Below, in pieces: positions 33,390 to 41,436 of a DNA stretch of 64,000 nt. Origin of the DNA: Lumbricus rubellus. Its lineage: Eukaryota; Annelida; Clitellata; Crassiclitellata; Lumbricidae. Numbering within the stretch: the stretch's first letter is position 1; each line of letters starts with the position of its first letter. The position numbers were made by a program, and so were the translations under genes. The notes beneath the pieces are model-generated. The model was given only the letters and a program-made list of their open reading frames with translations. It made no database searches and had not been told where the DNA came from. The DNA is taken from assembly GCA_945859605.1 (NCBI GenBank), contig OX243814.1:17569887-17633886 (forward strand). The letters run 5' to 3'.

Positions 33390-34157
33390 ATGCCTGTTGA
33401 TAAATTTGGACATACAGATTCAGGATCTACGCAAAGAGTAATTGCTGGGGGAGTTACTGAAAGTCAAGTAAATAGTACCTTTCTAAGGCTAGATGGAGCA
33501 AACCCAGCGACCGGCGATCTAAATATGAGTGGCCATACTATTAGAGGTCTACCTACAACGAATACAACGAATACAACGAATACAGCGAATACAGCGAATA
33601 CTCCGGAAGCGGGAATAGATGAGGCTATGAGTCGGGGGCAAGTAATAGATTTACTGCAGAATCACGACGACGTCCCGACCGACAATAATCATTTGAAGAA
33701 TAAGAAATACGTCGATGAACAACTTACTTCGAAAGGGGCGGCGGTAGTAGGACCCGCGGTTAGCGCTTACAGTTCAACTCAACAGGCTATACTCGCTAGA
33801 TCTCACACTGCAGTTACTTTTGACGTAATCAGATGCGGTACCGCAAAACACGGTATTGAACAGGGTATCGGAACGACTTCTTACTTCCCCAGTAAAGCCG
33901 GGTACTATATCGTTTCGGCGTACATAGAATTTTGTAACAATAGTAATACCGCGTATGGCACCGTCCACCTGTATAAAAATGGGGCGCCGTACATGCAAAT
34001 TGCGGGCGGAGGGAGCACGACAGGTTCGCAAAACCATTCAATCGGTAGTAACATAGTTTTTCTAGACGAGTTCGATTACCTCAGCATACACGCTTTTTCA
34101 TCCATCGCTACGAACATTTTGTGTAGGGACTTTTCGGCGGTATTCTTACGGCCCTAA
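33390..34157 (+). CDS. Fibre-like virion protein 1
   Basis: A 255-aa protein with three parts. Residues 1-23 (MPVDKFGHTDSGSTQRVIAGG...) are almost identical to the next gene. A middle section carries phage tail-fibre-like 'LDGxNPxTGDLNMxGHxIxGLP' and 'NNHLKNKKYVDEQL' motifs, plus a linker of Asn-Thr-Thr repeats encoded by an (aatacaacg)n tract (about 33559-33602). The C-terminal ~120 residues look like a C1q/TNF-type beta sandwich (aromatic-Gly-Tyr strand 'AGYYIVSAYIEF', 'HLYKNG', final 'FSAVFLRP'). No signal peptide or transmembrane segment is seen. A spike or fibre anchored to the capsid is the likely role, inferred from architecture. Confidence 0.7.
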   Translation: MPVDKFGHTDSGSTQRVIAGGVTESQVNSTFLRLDGANPATGDLNMSGHTIRGLPTTNTTNTTNTANTANTPEAGIDEAMSRGQVIDLLQNHDDVPTDNNHLKNKKYVDEQLTSKGAAVVGPAVSAYSSTQQAILARSHTAVTFDVIRCGTAKHGIEQGIGTTSYFPSKAGYYIVSAYIEFCNNSNTAYGTVHLYKNGAPYMQIAGGGSTTGSQNHSIGSNIVFLDEFDYLSIHAFSSIATNILCRDFSAVFLRP

Positions 34158-34181
34158 TTAATAAAAATTATTTTATTCAAA

Positions 34182-35168
34182 ATGCCTGTTGATAAATTTG
34201 GACATACAGATTCTGGCTCTACGCAAAGAGTAATTGCTGGCGGTGTTACGCTAACTCAGATGAAGAATGCTTTTCTAATGCGAGACGGAAGCAACAGCGT
34301 TACTGGAGATATAGATATGAAAGGTCATCATCTCGTTGGTTTGCCGACTGCTTACCCCGTTGTGGGTAACGACAATAACGCCATTAGTTTAGCTCAAGCT
34401 ACAGCCCTAGTCGTCGATAAAATCACTAATACCGCCGAGCCAACCAGCGATAACCATTTAGCTAACAAGAAATACGTCGACCGGTGGGTTGCTTTTAAAA
34501 CAGCGGATATCGCTACGAGAGATTACGTTTCGGGTATGAGGGTATCTCCGGGTAATCTAGTGAGAAATACGACGAGCGGTATTACATATAGGTTTGAAGG
34601 AACGGCTGGAGCTATAACAGCGGCGCCGGCATTATCCGCGAATTGGAGACCTACAACCGGACCGGCTATTTGTGTGTTGAGAGAGGATGACGGGGGAGCA
34701 TCCACAATCGTAATCGTAAGTGGTGGCGCATTCTCAGGCACATATGCAGCGCATGGTGGTGCATTCTCAGGCGCATATGTAATGCATCATCAATTAACGG
34801 GCGTTGCTATCAATACGGATTCGGCGTATACGACGTCCTTGAGCTTAATAACTATTCCTCGTACGGGCGTATATCGACTTGGCGGATTCGCGAATTTCTT
34901 GATAGGATATGATAGTCCGGGCGAAAAAATAATCGGAATTGCGTATGTCAAAGACGAGATACATAGTAACGAACTTTTTGAATACTTGGCCGGCGGATCA
35001 ACGGTTGGCAGCAGAATATCGCTCGTATTACCAACCGCCGCCATATTTTTCAACGCCAACGATAAGCTCGGTATGAAGGTATATTCCGCCATATCCGGAA
35101 ACAGTCCAACAGCCGGTCGCCTTCTTCTCATGGCCGGAGCCGGATTGCAGGTCGAGTTTTTGTACTAG
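34182..35168 (+). CDS. Fibre-like virion protein 2
   Basis: A 328-aa paralogue of the preceding gene. The N-terminal 23 residues and about 70 bp of coding DNA are nearly identical, and 'RDGSNSVTGDIDMKGHHLVGLP' and 'DNHLANKKYVDRWV' correspond to the same fibre motifs. It has an extra middle segment with an imperfect duplication (two SGGAFSG/HGGAFSG blocks, 34720-34775). The C-terminal ~130 residues are again C1q-like (TGVYRLGGFANF, final GLQVEFLY) but are strongly diverged from protein 1. The arrangement suggests gene duplication with a conserved capsid anchor and changing heads. It ends just before a perfect hairpin shared with the convergent major capsid gene. Confidence 0.7.
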   Translation: MPVDKFGHTDSGSTQRVIAGGVTLTQMKNAFLMRDGSNSVTGDIDMKGHHLVGLPTAYPVVGNDNNAISLAQATALVVDKITNTAEPTSDNHLANKKYVDRWVAFKTADIATRDYVSGMRVSPGNLVRNTTSGITYRFEGTAGAITAAPALSANWRPTTGPAICVLREDDGGASTIVIVSGGAFSGTYAAHGGAFSGAYVMHHQLTGVAINTDSAYTTSLSLITIPRTGVYRLGGFANFLIGYDSPGEKIIGIAYVKDEIHSNELFEYLAGGSTVGSRISLVLPTAAIFFNANDKLGMKVYSAISGNSPTAGRLLLMAGAGLQVEFLY

Positions 35169-35176
35169 GTAGCCGT

Positions 35177-35212
35177 AGATACCTATCGTTCATATACGCG
35201 CGATAGGTATCT
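35177..35212. terminator. 12-bp hairpin at fibre 2/major capsid junction
   Basis: AGATACCTATCG (35177-35188), a 12-nt loop, then CGATAGGTATCT (35201-35212): a perfect 12-bp stem. It lies between the stop codons of two convergent genes (35168 and 35246). The same stem and loop sizes recur at 43038-43073, also at a convergent junction. Role as a transcript end signal is inferred from position. Confidence 0.65.
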
Positions 35213-35245
35213 GTAAGTCTCATTATTCTTCAGCGTTATCTTTCT

Positions 35246-36535
35246 TCAATATACCACGCTCATTTTCTGCCCATCCGATTGAAACCTCAGTAACTTGTCT
35301 GAAATCACCACTGCGTACGCTTCCGTATTAGCCGGCGGCGCCGTATTAAACGTGCCTTTGATCTGGATATCGACCACCGATGACTTCAGACGCTCGGATT
35401 GCTTGCTCACGTCAAACACCATAATCGGAAACAGATCTTTGAAATCCGAGGGTGTGATATTGCATTGTGTCATTAGTTCGTCCATTCCATAGTATTTTTC
35501 ACTGAACGCGGCTGCTGCTCGGTACACCCGCGAGAATTGTTGATTCGAAAATGATAGATTATAGTCGACAACTGGATATCGGTCCTGGTTCATCATCACG
35601 AACATGTTTTTGAGATCGCAATGATTGAAAACTGATGGATTTTGTTCTTGATCGCCGCTTTTGTCGGTTTGAAAACCCAAGATGATGTACCTAGGCTTCT
35701 CAGGTAATGTCTTGACGCTAAGTCGCCAGCTAAAATTAGTCGACTGTGCGACGGAGGTGGTATCGCATTGACGGGCTCTGTACGCAACTGGCAACGACGC
35801 TTTCGACTCGATCGTTTTGTACAATTGCATCTTCTCCATATCCGCCGGAATAACGTGCGGCATGAACCACGAGATTTTATCCAGCCTGACTTTCCCTGCG
35901 CCCGCAGCGGCGAGTCTAAAAATTGCGTCATCATCGGCTTTACGAACCAGAGTTAGCGTATGTTTCACACCAAAAACAACCTTGTCGTAATCATCGCAAA
36001 ATCCGAAAATATGCTTCAATGGAACAACAAAGCTAAAAGTACCTTTGGCATTTGGTTTTTGAATTATATACGACTGTCTCACGGCGAAACCTTGATTATT
36101 CGCGATAGCAGCCGTCGCTCCGCTGTCCTTGTACCACAACTGATTCAAACCTTGAGCTAGTTGAAAATCATTCGGGTATTTGAGTAATCCGAGCATCGTC
36201 GTTGCTTGACCTGGGTGAAATAACGATTCAATTTCCTGATTCGACAGTGAATACGAAATTTGACTGAAAAGATGCATGAGCCCATTATTCGTAAGAGTTG
36301 CTTCATCGGCATTAACGTAGAAGGTGTTGTCCGCCTTCGTCAATCTACCCTCGAATAGCAGGTAAGATTCTGCCGGATGACAAAATAGATCTTGAAGTTC
36401 GATGTTTATTCTAATCTCGCCGGAGGTGTTTAGATTCGCCCCCGATATCGGCTCATACTCGTACCATTCGTAGCGTTCGACGCTTTCATCGCTCAATGGT
36501 TGTTCGGTAAATCTCAGAATATCAGATGATTGCAT
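35246..36535 (-). CDS. mcp: Major capsid protein (double jelly roll)
   Basis: A 429-aa protein matching the Polinton major capsid type (formerly PY), which builds the pseudo-hexameric capsid shell. Recognisable blocks are 'PISGANLNTSGEIRINIE' near the start, 'HLFSQISYSLSNQEIESLFHPGQ' with 'MLGLLKYPNDFQLAQGLNQLWY' in the first half, and 'FSFVVPLKHIFGFCDDYDKVVFG' at the first jelly-roll end. The second half has 'LPEKPRYIILGFQT', 'FNHCDLKNMFVMMNQDRYP' and 'LFPIMVFDVSKQSERLK'. The open frame is unbroken and of usual length. The start is fixed by GTAAAAATG. It is the last gene of the minus-strand virion block; a hairpin follows its stop. Confidence 0.9.
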   Translation of the reverse strand: MQSSDILRFTEQPLSDESVERYEWYEYEPISGANLNTSGEIRINIELQDLFCHPAESYLLFEGRLTKADNTFYVNADEATLTNNGLMHLFSQISYSLSNQEIESLFHPGQATTMLGLLKYPNDFQLAQGLNQLWYKDSGATAAIANNQGFAVRQSYIIQKPNAKGTFSFVVPLKHIFGFCDDYDKVVFGVKHTLTLVRKADDDAIFRLAAAGAGKVRLDKISWFMPHVIPADMEKMQLYKTIESKASLPVAYRARQCDTTSVAQSTNFSWRLSVKTLPEKPRYIILGFQTDKSGDQEQNPSVFNHCDLKNMFVMMNQDRYPVVDYNLSFSNQQFSRVYRAAAAFSEKYYGMDELMTQCNITPSDFKDLFPIMVFDVSKQSERLKSSVVDIQIKGTFNTAPPANTEAYAVVISDKLLRFQSDGQKMSVVY

Positions 36536-36560
36536 TTTTACTACTACGCGATAATATTTT

Positions 36561-37015
36561 TTACGCGACCTTCATTCCGGCGCCGTTTAGCGAGCGTACT
36601 AAATCTTGTATCGATATGGCGCCGTTCTTCTTCAGGCCATCGCCCATCATCAGATTATTAATATTCGAGGTCAACCCGACGCTGCCTACGCTACTCAGCC
36701 GATCTAAAATTTGTCTAGTTTCTGGCGTAATTTTCTTGGGGGTGGGAGTAGGAGCAAACAGTTTAGTCACTGCTTTGTCCACTAATCGTTTACCAGCGTC
36801 GATTGCGGTTGTTTTCCCAACATCGATGGCCTTTTTTCCAATTTCTCTCGCCACGTCTTTACTCGCGCTGAGAGCGGTCGTTGCTAATTGTTTGGCGGCG
36901 TTCGACGTAACTAGTCGTTTGAAAAATCCCGAGATTGTATCGAATATTCCCGATCCTCCGATAACCTATTGTTTTCTATACCTCCTTCTATTAATGACGT
37001 GCATTTTTTCTGCAT
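36561..37015 (-). pseudogene. Small pVI-like virion protein, frameshifted
   Basis: Two frames together appear to form one small gene of about 150 codons. An ATG at 37015 preceded by TAAA opens a short N-terminal piece with the motif LIEGGIE. After a frame change near 36966-36975, a longer piece runs from a GGSGIFDTISGFFKRL stretch, through a Lys/Ala-rich helical section, to the stop at 36561. A GG motif followed by an amphipathic helix and a basic helical tail is reminiscent of adenovirus protein VI, but similarity is only architectural. It starts one base after the end of the upstream DUF8207-like gene. Function and the reality of the break are unconfirmed. Confidence 0.5.
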
Positions 37016-37016
37016 T

Positions 37017-37919
37017 TTACAATGCCATCATTATATTTTTGTAGGCATCATTACTCAGCACTTCCTGCCTCAATAACGCGTCGCACATCGCCACGATTTC
37101 GTTTCTCACGCCGGTATTGCCTGCTTTGAAGCTTTGAAATCGTAGTTCTAGCTGTTTCGCTAATACGTTTGGATCTTCGGAAATAACGATTACACCGCCC
37201 ACGCCTTTACCCACCGCATTACGAGTCCTCTTTTCCCATATCGGCTTGATAATTTCTCTATATTTGACGCTCGAAGATGCTTTCGGTTTGTTGGGATTTT
37301 TTGGCTGTCTGATAGCATCCGACGCGAGTAGAATCTCGGCGTAATCGTCTCTATCATTATTATCGTATATCGACGTGTTCGGCTGTTTCATCGTCAACAA
37401 CTCCCAAAGCCCCGGTGTTCCGCTATACGTCTTATTTCCAACCGTCACATCGTCTCCTTGAATAAAAATCGGAGTATCGCCGATGTAGAATTGACCATTT
37501 TTTGATCGTATTCCGAACGTCGTGTCTACGATTTTTCTATCGGAGGCGTATTGATGAAGGTACTTGGTGGCTACATCACCTAATTCTAAAGTTCTAATAT
37601 CCTCGGTCGGATCGTCACTATACGCTTCTATCGAGGGATACTGTGGAAATTGAACCTTCAACGACGCGGGAAGCGTTTGTAGCGCGTTTGATGTGGCTAT
37701 CGAATTTTCTTTGATGGCGGATAGTAGGACATTCTGCTCTTTGGAAATTGCGGATTGCGAATCGACGATAGGCTTGTACAGCTTGGTTAATTCTTGTTGC
37801 AGCCCCGAAACCCCCAATCTCTCCGATAAAAAGTTCTGTTGAATATTCTTCTTGGATTTCAGAAACTCTTCGACTATGAAATTTCTTTTCGCCGGGTCAT
37901 CTATCTTTAGAAACGACAT
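37017..37919 (-). CDS. DUF8207-like Polinton protein
   Basis: A 300-aa protein from the ATG at 37919, preceded by ATTAAAA; the open frame extends another 30 codons upstream, but that part is Cys/Arg/Lys low complexity. The first ~120 residues look helical and coiled-coil-prone (KNIQQNFLSERLGVSGLQQELTK...). The C-terminal half has the blocks TTFGIRSKNGQFYIGDTPI and YSGTPGLWELLT, then an Arg/Lys-rich region, which resemble the DUF8207 family found in Polinton-like elements. The assignment is from memory of that pattern. Role unknown, probably structural, since it sits among virion genes. Confidence 0.6.
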   Translation of the reverse strand: MSFLKIDDPAKRNFIVEEFLKSKKNIQQNFLSERLGVSGLQQELTKLYKPIVDSQSAISKEQNVLLSAIKENSIATSNALQTLPASLKVQFPQYPSIEAYSDDPTEDIRTLELGDVATKYLHQYASDRKIVDTTFGIRSKNGQFYIGDTPIFIQGDDVTVGNKTYSGTPGLWELLTMKQPNTSIYDNNDRDDYAEILLASDAIRQPKNPNKPKASSSVKYREIIKPIWEKRTRNAVGKGVGGVIVISEDPNVLAKQLELRFQSFKAGNTGVRNEIVAMCDALLRQEVLSNDAYKNIMMAL

Positions 37920-38041
37920 TTTTAATAAAAAATTTAATGTTTTTCGACGTGTTTTTCTACATGTTTTTCGACATGTGTAAAAACACAGGTTAGACGTATT
38001 TTCCGACATAGCGACATAGGTCTACATAGGCCTACAAAACT

Positions 38042-38740
38042 CTACATGATTTCATACATGTTCGCGTTAGTCGTCTTTCTCACAGATTCGGTATTTTTCT
38101 CAAACATGCTTTGAAAGGACTGCCTGACTTCTTCTCTTCCTCGGTCGATGAGAGATTGTTTCGTTTCCTCGTCCATCGCAGCTGCCGCAACTTTCGACTT
38201 ACTTTTAATTTCTTCTTTCATGCCATTGAATTTTTCAATCTCGCTTAGAATCAGAGAATATTCCTCATCTGAAATGTGATCATCCACGAGTGCTTTTGAA
38301 ATATGGTCGCTGATCGTGTTGAGCTTCGCATCAGCTAGCGTTTTGATCTTTTCATGCTTCTCCGCCTTCAGAGCGAGCTTTTTACAGATTCGGCTGCCAA
38401 TTATACTCAATAGCCCCGCACCTAGCGCTGTCCCTTCCATAGCAATAGCGATGGGAGCCGCAATTATGGTAGCTAGTACGCCGATTCCCGAAATTCCGAG
38501 CCCCATCGTGACCACCATGAGGAAGCTGTCTACTACGCCGATTACGCTTACACTTCTATGGTACTTTTTACTCAGCGTTGCTCTTTTGTCTCGTTCTTGC
38601 TCGATCTCCTTTTTGATTTCGCTAATCTTTTGAAGCCGATACGTTTGTGCGGACCCTGCGGCTATTTGTATTTCACCTTCTGGCGCAGAGGGCGTTATAT
38701 TTGTTAGGTTTGGATAGAGTTTGATGCCTTCGTATTCCAT
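38042..38740 (-). CDS. Polinton membrane protein with coiled coils
   Basis: A 232-aa protein from the ATG at 38740; the 18 codons upstream overlap the previous gene and are probably not used. The first ~45 residues are followed by a charged helix (QKISEIKKEIEQERDKRATL). Then two adjacent hydrophobic segments of ~20 residues (VVDSFLMVVTMGLGISGIGV; ATIIAAPIAIAMEGTALGAG) are rich in Gly/Ala, as in fusion or channel-like hairpins. The C-terminal ~110 residues are helical and charged. Related proteins occur in other Polintons, by recollection only. It is probably an inner-membrane or virion-membrane component; this is inference. Confidence 0.6.
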   Translation of the reverse strand: MEYEGIKLYPNLTNITPSAPEGEIQIAAGSAQTYRLQKISEIKKEIEQERDKRATLSKKYHRSVSVIGVVDSFLMVVTMGLGISGIGVLATIIAAPIAIAMEGTALGAGLLSIIGSRICKKLALKAEKHEKIKTLADAKLNTISDHISKALVDDHISDEEYSLILSEIEKFNGMKEEIKSKSKVAAAAMDEETKQSLIDRGREEVRQSFQSMFEKNTESVRKTTNANMYEIM

Positions 38741-38769
38741 TCTTTTATTTATTAGCAATATATATTTTT

Positions 38770-39167
38770 TTACCGTTGATAATTTACACAGCATAGCGAA
38801 TCTCCTTCGTTTATCGTTACTGCCGAATCGGAGTTGTTTTGAATGGAAACTATGATATCATCGACCACATCTTCTGAAATCACTCCGTCTAGTAGACTGC
38901 ATCGCCGTTCTTTGATACTCTGTCTGAGGGAAACGAGGCAAAGTCCTGCTCCATTTCTACACCGAGTCCAAGCCTTAGCGTATTTGCTGTCTTTGGTTGT
39001 ATCGTGATATCATTTTGCGCGAAAATCTCCCATCGCAGACCTCCTAGTTGTCTTACTGGGGTGCGAGTAACACCGCTCGTAATCTTCCAAAAGACTGAAA
39101 CGGGCTGCGTTCTAACCTCTACCGGTCTAGTTGGTTTAGTTCCAAATTTGTGTATTGGTCTCGACAT
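38770..39167 (-). pseudogene. dUTPase-like small protein, frameshifted
   Basis: The first frame (ATG at 39167, TTAAAAAATG context) has a beta-rich stretch, LRWEIFAQNDITIQPKTANT, similar to the N-terminal strands of trimeric dUTPases. It then runs out of homology near 38945. A second frame continues with DGVISEDVVDDIIVSIQNNS and ends with 'INEGDSLCC' at a stop at 38770, matching the order of the dUTPase C-terminal strands ('GVIDxDY...V.L.N...' and 'GDRIAQ'). The canonical catalytic motifs are not conserved (no AGYD; ISED in place of IDxDY), so it may be a structural beta-clip protein rather than an enzyme. Confidence 0.45.
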
Positions 39168-39183
39168 TTTTTAATAGAATAAT

Positions 39184-39780
39184 TTATAATATCATGCCGA
39201 GAATCGGAATGTTTTGAAACGGAGAGTTGGGGCCCAACAAAAGTCCTTCGCCTCTAGCATAGCCCGTCCCTGTTTTCATGTACAACCCGGATGCCGTTAT
39301 TGAGCTACCTTTTTGCCACGGGGACAAGTACAAACCAGATCCGGCTGGTCTTATTTTGCACGCTATGTCACCTTTCTTGACATACATTACACCCGAACCG
39401 CTGATTTTGTCTACAATCTTAGTAGTTGCCGCGGAGCCGAGACCACTTAGTGCTCCCATCGCCAAACTTGGCAGCGCATTAGACAGAAGGAACCGTCCCG
39501 CTGTCGCTAGAAACGGAAGTATAGCGCCTATGAATCCACCTTCGACTTTCTTGTTGTTCTCCAATTGCGTTTTACTCATTTTAATAATCATGCCAGTTCC
39601 TTTTTGGTAGGCTGCGGCCATTTTATTGATTTGCGCCTGGGTGAGAGCCAAAACGTGTTCGCCATTCAAATCATCGTGCGATAGTTTGATACTCACGCCG
39701 CTCCCCGCTTGAAGTGATCTTTTAATTTTGTCTTGTTGCGCTTCTGAAATATTAACTTTTACGCCCGTGTAACGATTCAT
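39184..39780 (-). CDS. GG-motif hydrophobic virion protein
   Basis: A 198-aa protein with AATAAAATG start context. The N-terminal ~78 residues are soluble and contain two similar segments ending in 'GSGVSIKLS' and 'GTGMIIKMS'. At residue ~80 there is KVEGGFIGAILPFLATAG, a GG motif opening a Gly/Ala/Leu-rich hydrophobic stretch to about residue 118. The C-terminal part has repeated 'GSGVMYVKKG', 'GSGLYLSPW' and 'ASGLYMKTG' blocks. Proteins of this layout occur between capsid and other virion genes in Polintons and resemble precursors cleaved by adenain-type proteases after GG. Function unknown; membrane-active or DNA-condensing roles are possible. Confidence 0.55.
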   Translation of the reverse strand: MNRYTGVKVNISEAQQDKIKRSLQAGSGVSIKLSHDDLNGEHVLALTQAQINKMAAAYQKGTGMIIKMSKTQLENNKKVEGGFIGAILPFLATAGRFLLSNALPSLAMGALSGLGSAATTKIVDKISGSGVMYVKKGDIACKIRPAGSGLYLSPWQKGSSITASGLYMKTGTGYARGEGLLLGPNSPFQNIPILGMIL

Positions 39781-39804
39781 TTTATTAATAAATTACAAAA
39801 ACTT

Positions 39805-40599
39805 TCAAACTTCCCTGATGTGAAATCGAATCGCCAATTCTTCACCTCGAAGATTTAGTAGGTTCCCATGTTGGTCTGTGAGCCTCGTTTCCATCGTTAA
39901 AATTGTAGACAGCAAAATCGGGAGATATATTAAATTATGCGGCACTTCGATAATTTTGTAACCCGGACCTACGTTTGGGAAAAAAGAATATATCACGTTT
40001 TCCGATGCTCCGTTAGTGTACGAAGACCCAATAATGCTGCTGGTCACTTTTAGGCTGCTTACACTCATGATATTTACCAAGTCCTCCGATTCGTTGTATC
40101 CGCCCGAATAGATCCATCTGTTGAAACCTAGAACCTTTCCAATCGAATTCTTTGGCGTAAAGTCAACCATATAATCTGCTTCTATATTTACCACAGACCT
40201 CAGGGTGTTGGTGTTTGGTGCTATTGAGATACAGTATTTTCCATTTACTCCATCGAAATGTCCATTCCCCTTCATGACTCTCTGTATATATTCGTTGATA
40301 TCCGTTATTTCATAGCAGCCCTCTGGAACTTCAATGTTTACCCATTCTGTGTCGGAATTCGGCGAATACCTGAAGCCGTTGTTTGTCGCATCGATATTAG
40401 GAAAAGAATAGTACGTCTCGAGGGCAACTAAGGCCATTTCATATTTCTTATTCTTCTCCAATTCGAGTAGTGGATTAAACTTCGTTCTGATTCGCGTGCT
40501 CTTTTCGCTTAGAAAAATGGAAAATGATGTTTTTGGTTCCGTGTTACAGGCCGTCTTTTCCGTGTTTTCCGATATCTGTTTGAGAAGCGATGATTCCAT
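39805..40599 (-). CDS. Minor capsid (penton) protein
   Basis: A 264-aa protein from the ATG at 40599, preceded by TATAGTAAAA; an in-frame TTG six codons upstream is not needed. It matches the Polinton minor capsid type (formerly PX), the single-jelly-roll protein at capsid vertices. Typical blocks are 'FNPLLELEKNKKYEMALVAL' with 'ETYYSFPNI', 'NIEVPEGCYEITDINEYIQ' and 'KNSIGKVLGFNRWIYSGGYN'. The final portion, 'GNLLNLRGEELAIRFHIREV', matches the usual C-terminus. The frame is intact. The ATPase gene lies only about 20 bp away, and the major capsid protein is in the same strand block. Confidence 0.85.
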   Translation of the reverse strand: MESSLLKQISENTEKTACNTEPKTSFSIFLSEKSTRIRTKFNPLLELEKNKKYEMALVALETYYSFPNIDATNNGFRYSPNSDTEWVNIEVPEGCYEITDINEYIQRVMKGNGHFDGVNGKYCISIAPNTNTLRSVVNIEADYMVDFTPKNSIGKVLGFNRWIYSGGYNESEDLVNIMSVSSLKVTSSIIGSSYTNGASENVIYSFFPNVGPGYKIIEVPHNLIYLPILLSTILTMETRLTDQHGNLLNLRGEELAIRFHIREV

Positions 40600-40619
40600 T
40601 TTTACTATACAATACAATT

Positions 40620-41408
40620 TTACAATGGCGGATCCTCGATTATATAAAATTCGTCGAGCCCGCTTCGGTATTTACCATTGTACTTGTCGCTAGTCAGGTC
40701 TAAAACCACGAATCCATGAGGTTGTTCCCATACCGTTTTGCATAGTTTTCTAAATTCATTTTTCGACATGTCTGTACTCACGTGATCGTTGTAAATATGA
40801 TTACAATTTTTCAGGTCTTGTTTGAACAGGCAAATAAAGTTCGCATTTTCTCTGATTGTTTGGCGCGGTAATTTGAAATAATTCTGGGCGAGGTAAAAAC
40901 AATCTACATTACTATGCCTCCCCCGATTATAATACGTTTCGCATTTGTTTTGTTTTTCTAATTGAAGATCATCGAAAATCATCAGGTTCTTCTTTTCGGC
41001 GCTCAGATCTCTCGGGTCTGGTACATCGTCGGCGCTCTCAAAGAACTTGGCAATTATATCGGATTTAGCGTCTATGTTTTTTGCTATTTCCTCCATAACG
41101 AGGTCTGGCGACGCATTTCGGCCCACGATTTCATCTCGGTGGTCGAACAACCAAACGATCGCTTCTTTCGGCAATTTTTCTTCGTATGCTTTTTTAATAA
41201 TGCGATATTCCGGTTGAAACAGAGAAGTACCGAATACCTGCAAGTTATTATAATCCAACCAGTCTGGCCTGAGTAAAAGATTGAGAAGAAGCGTCGTTTT
41301 TCCACACGCCGATTTCCCAACTATCAAACCGCGTATGCTTTTGGGTAACAACGGATTATTGAATCTTTTCGAGAGCGCTGTGCCCCAACTCATATCTCTA
41401 ATCTCCAT
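40620..41408 (-). CDS. FtsK/HerA-type DNA-packaging ATPase
   Basis: A 262-aa genome-packaging ATPase of the Polinton/A32 type. Walker A is GKSACGKT (residues 31-38) within RGLIVGKSACGKTTLL, and Walker B is NLMIFDDLQ (around residue 145). A following 'GRHSNVDCFYLAQNYFKLP' with 'RENANFICLFKQ' corresponds to the conserved sensor region (Gln) of this family. Length is typical and no breaks are seen. It is the first gene of the minus-strand block and starts back to back with the PLA2-like gene, 28 bp away, sharing an AT-rich promoter region. Confidence 0.92.
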   Translation of the reverse strand: MEIRDMSWGTALSKRFNNPLLPKSIRGLIVGKSACGKTTLLLNLLLRPDWLDYNNLQVFGTSLFQPEYRIIKKAYEEKLPKEAIVWLFDHRDEIVGRNASPDLVMEEIAKNIDAKSDIIAKFFESADDVPDPRDLSAEKKNLMIFDDLQLEKQNKCETYYNRGRHSNVDCFYLAQNYFKLPRQTIRENANFICLFKQDLKNCNHIYNDHVSTDMSKNEFRKLCKTVWEQPHGFVVLDLTSDKYNGKYRSGLDEFYIIEDPPL

Positions 41409-41436
41409 TTTAAAAATATATATTATTAAAAACGAA
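41409..41436. promoter_or_regulatory. Bidirectional AT-rich start region
   Basis: Only 28 bp separate the ATPase start (minus) from the zinc-ribbon/PLA2 start (plus). The stretch is almost entirely A and T (ttaaaaatatatattattaa), and the ATPase side ends in the TTTAAAATG motif shared by most genes of the element. It must hold signals for both directions. Confidence 0.5.

Noticed and set aside
36526..37044. 172-codon plus-strand frame opposite the pVI-like gene
   Set aside because: It is antisense to a tightly packed virion block, lacks the start motif and resembles nothing; a shadow frame.
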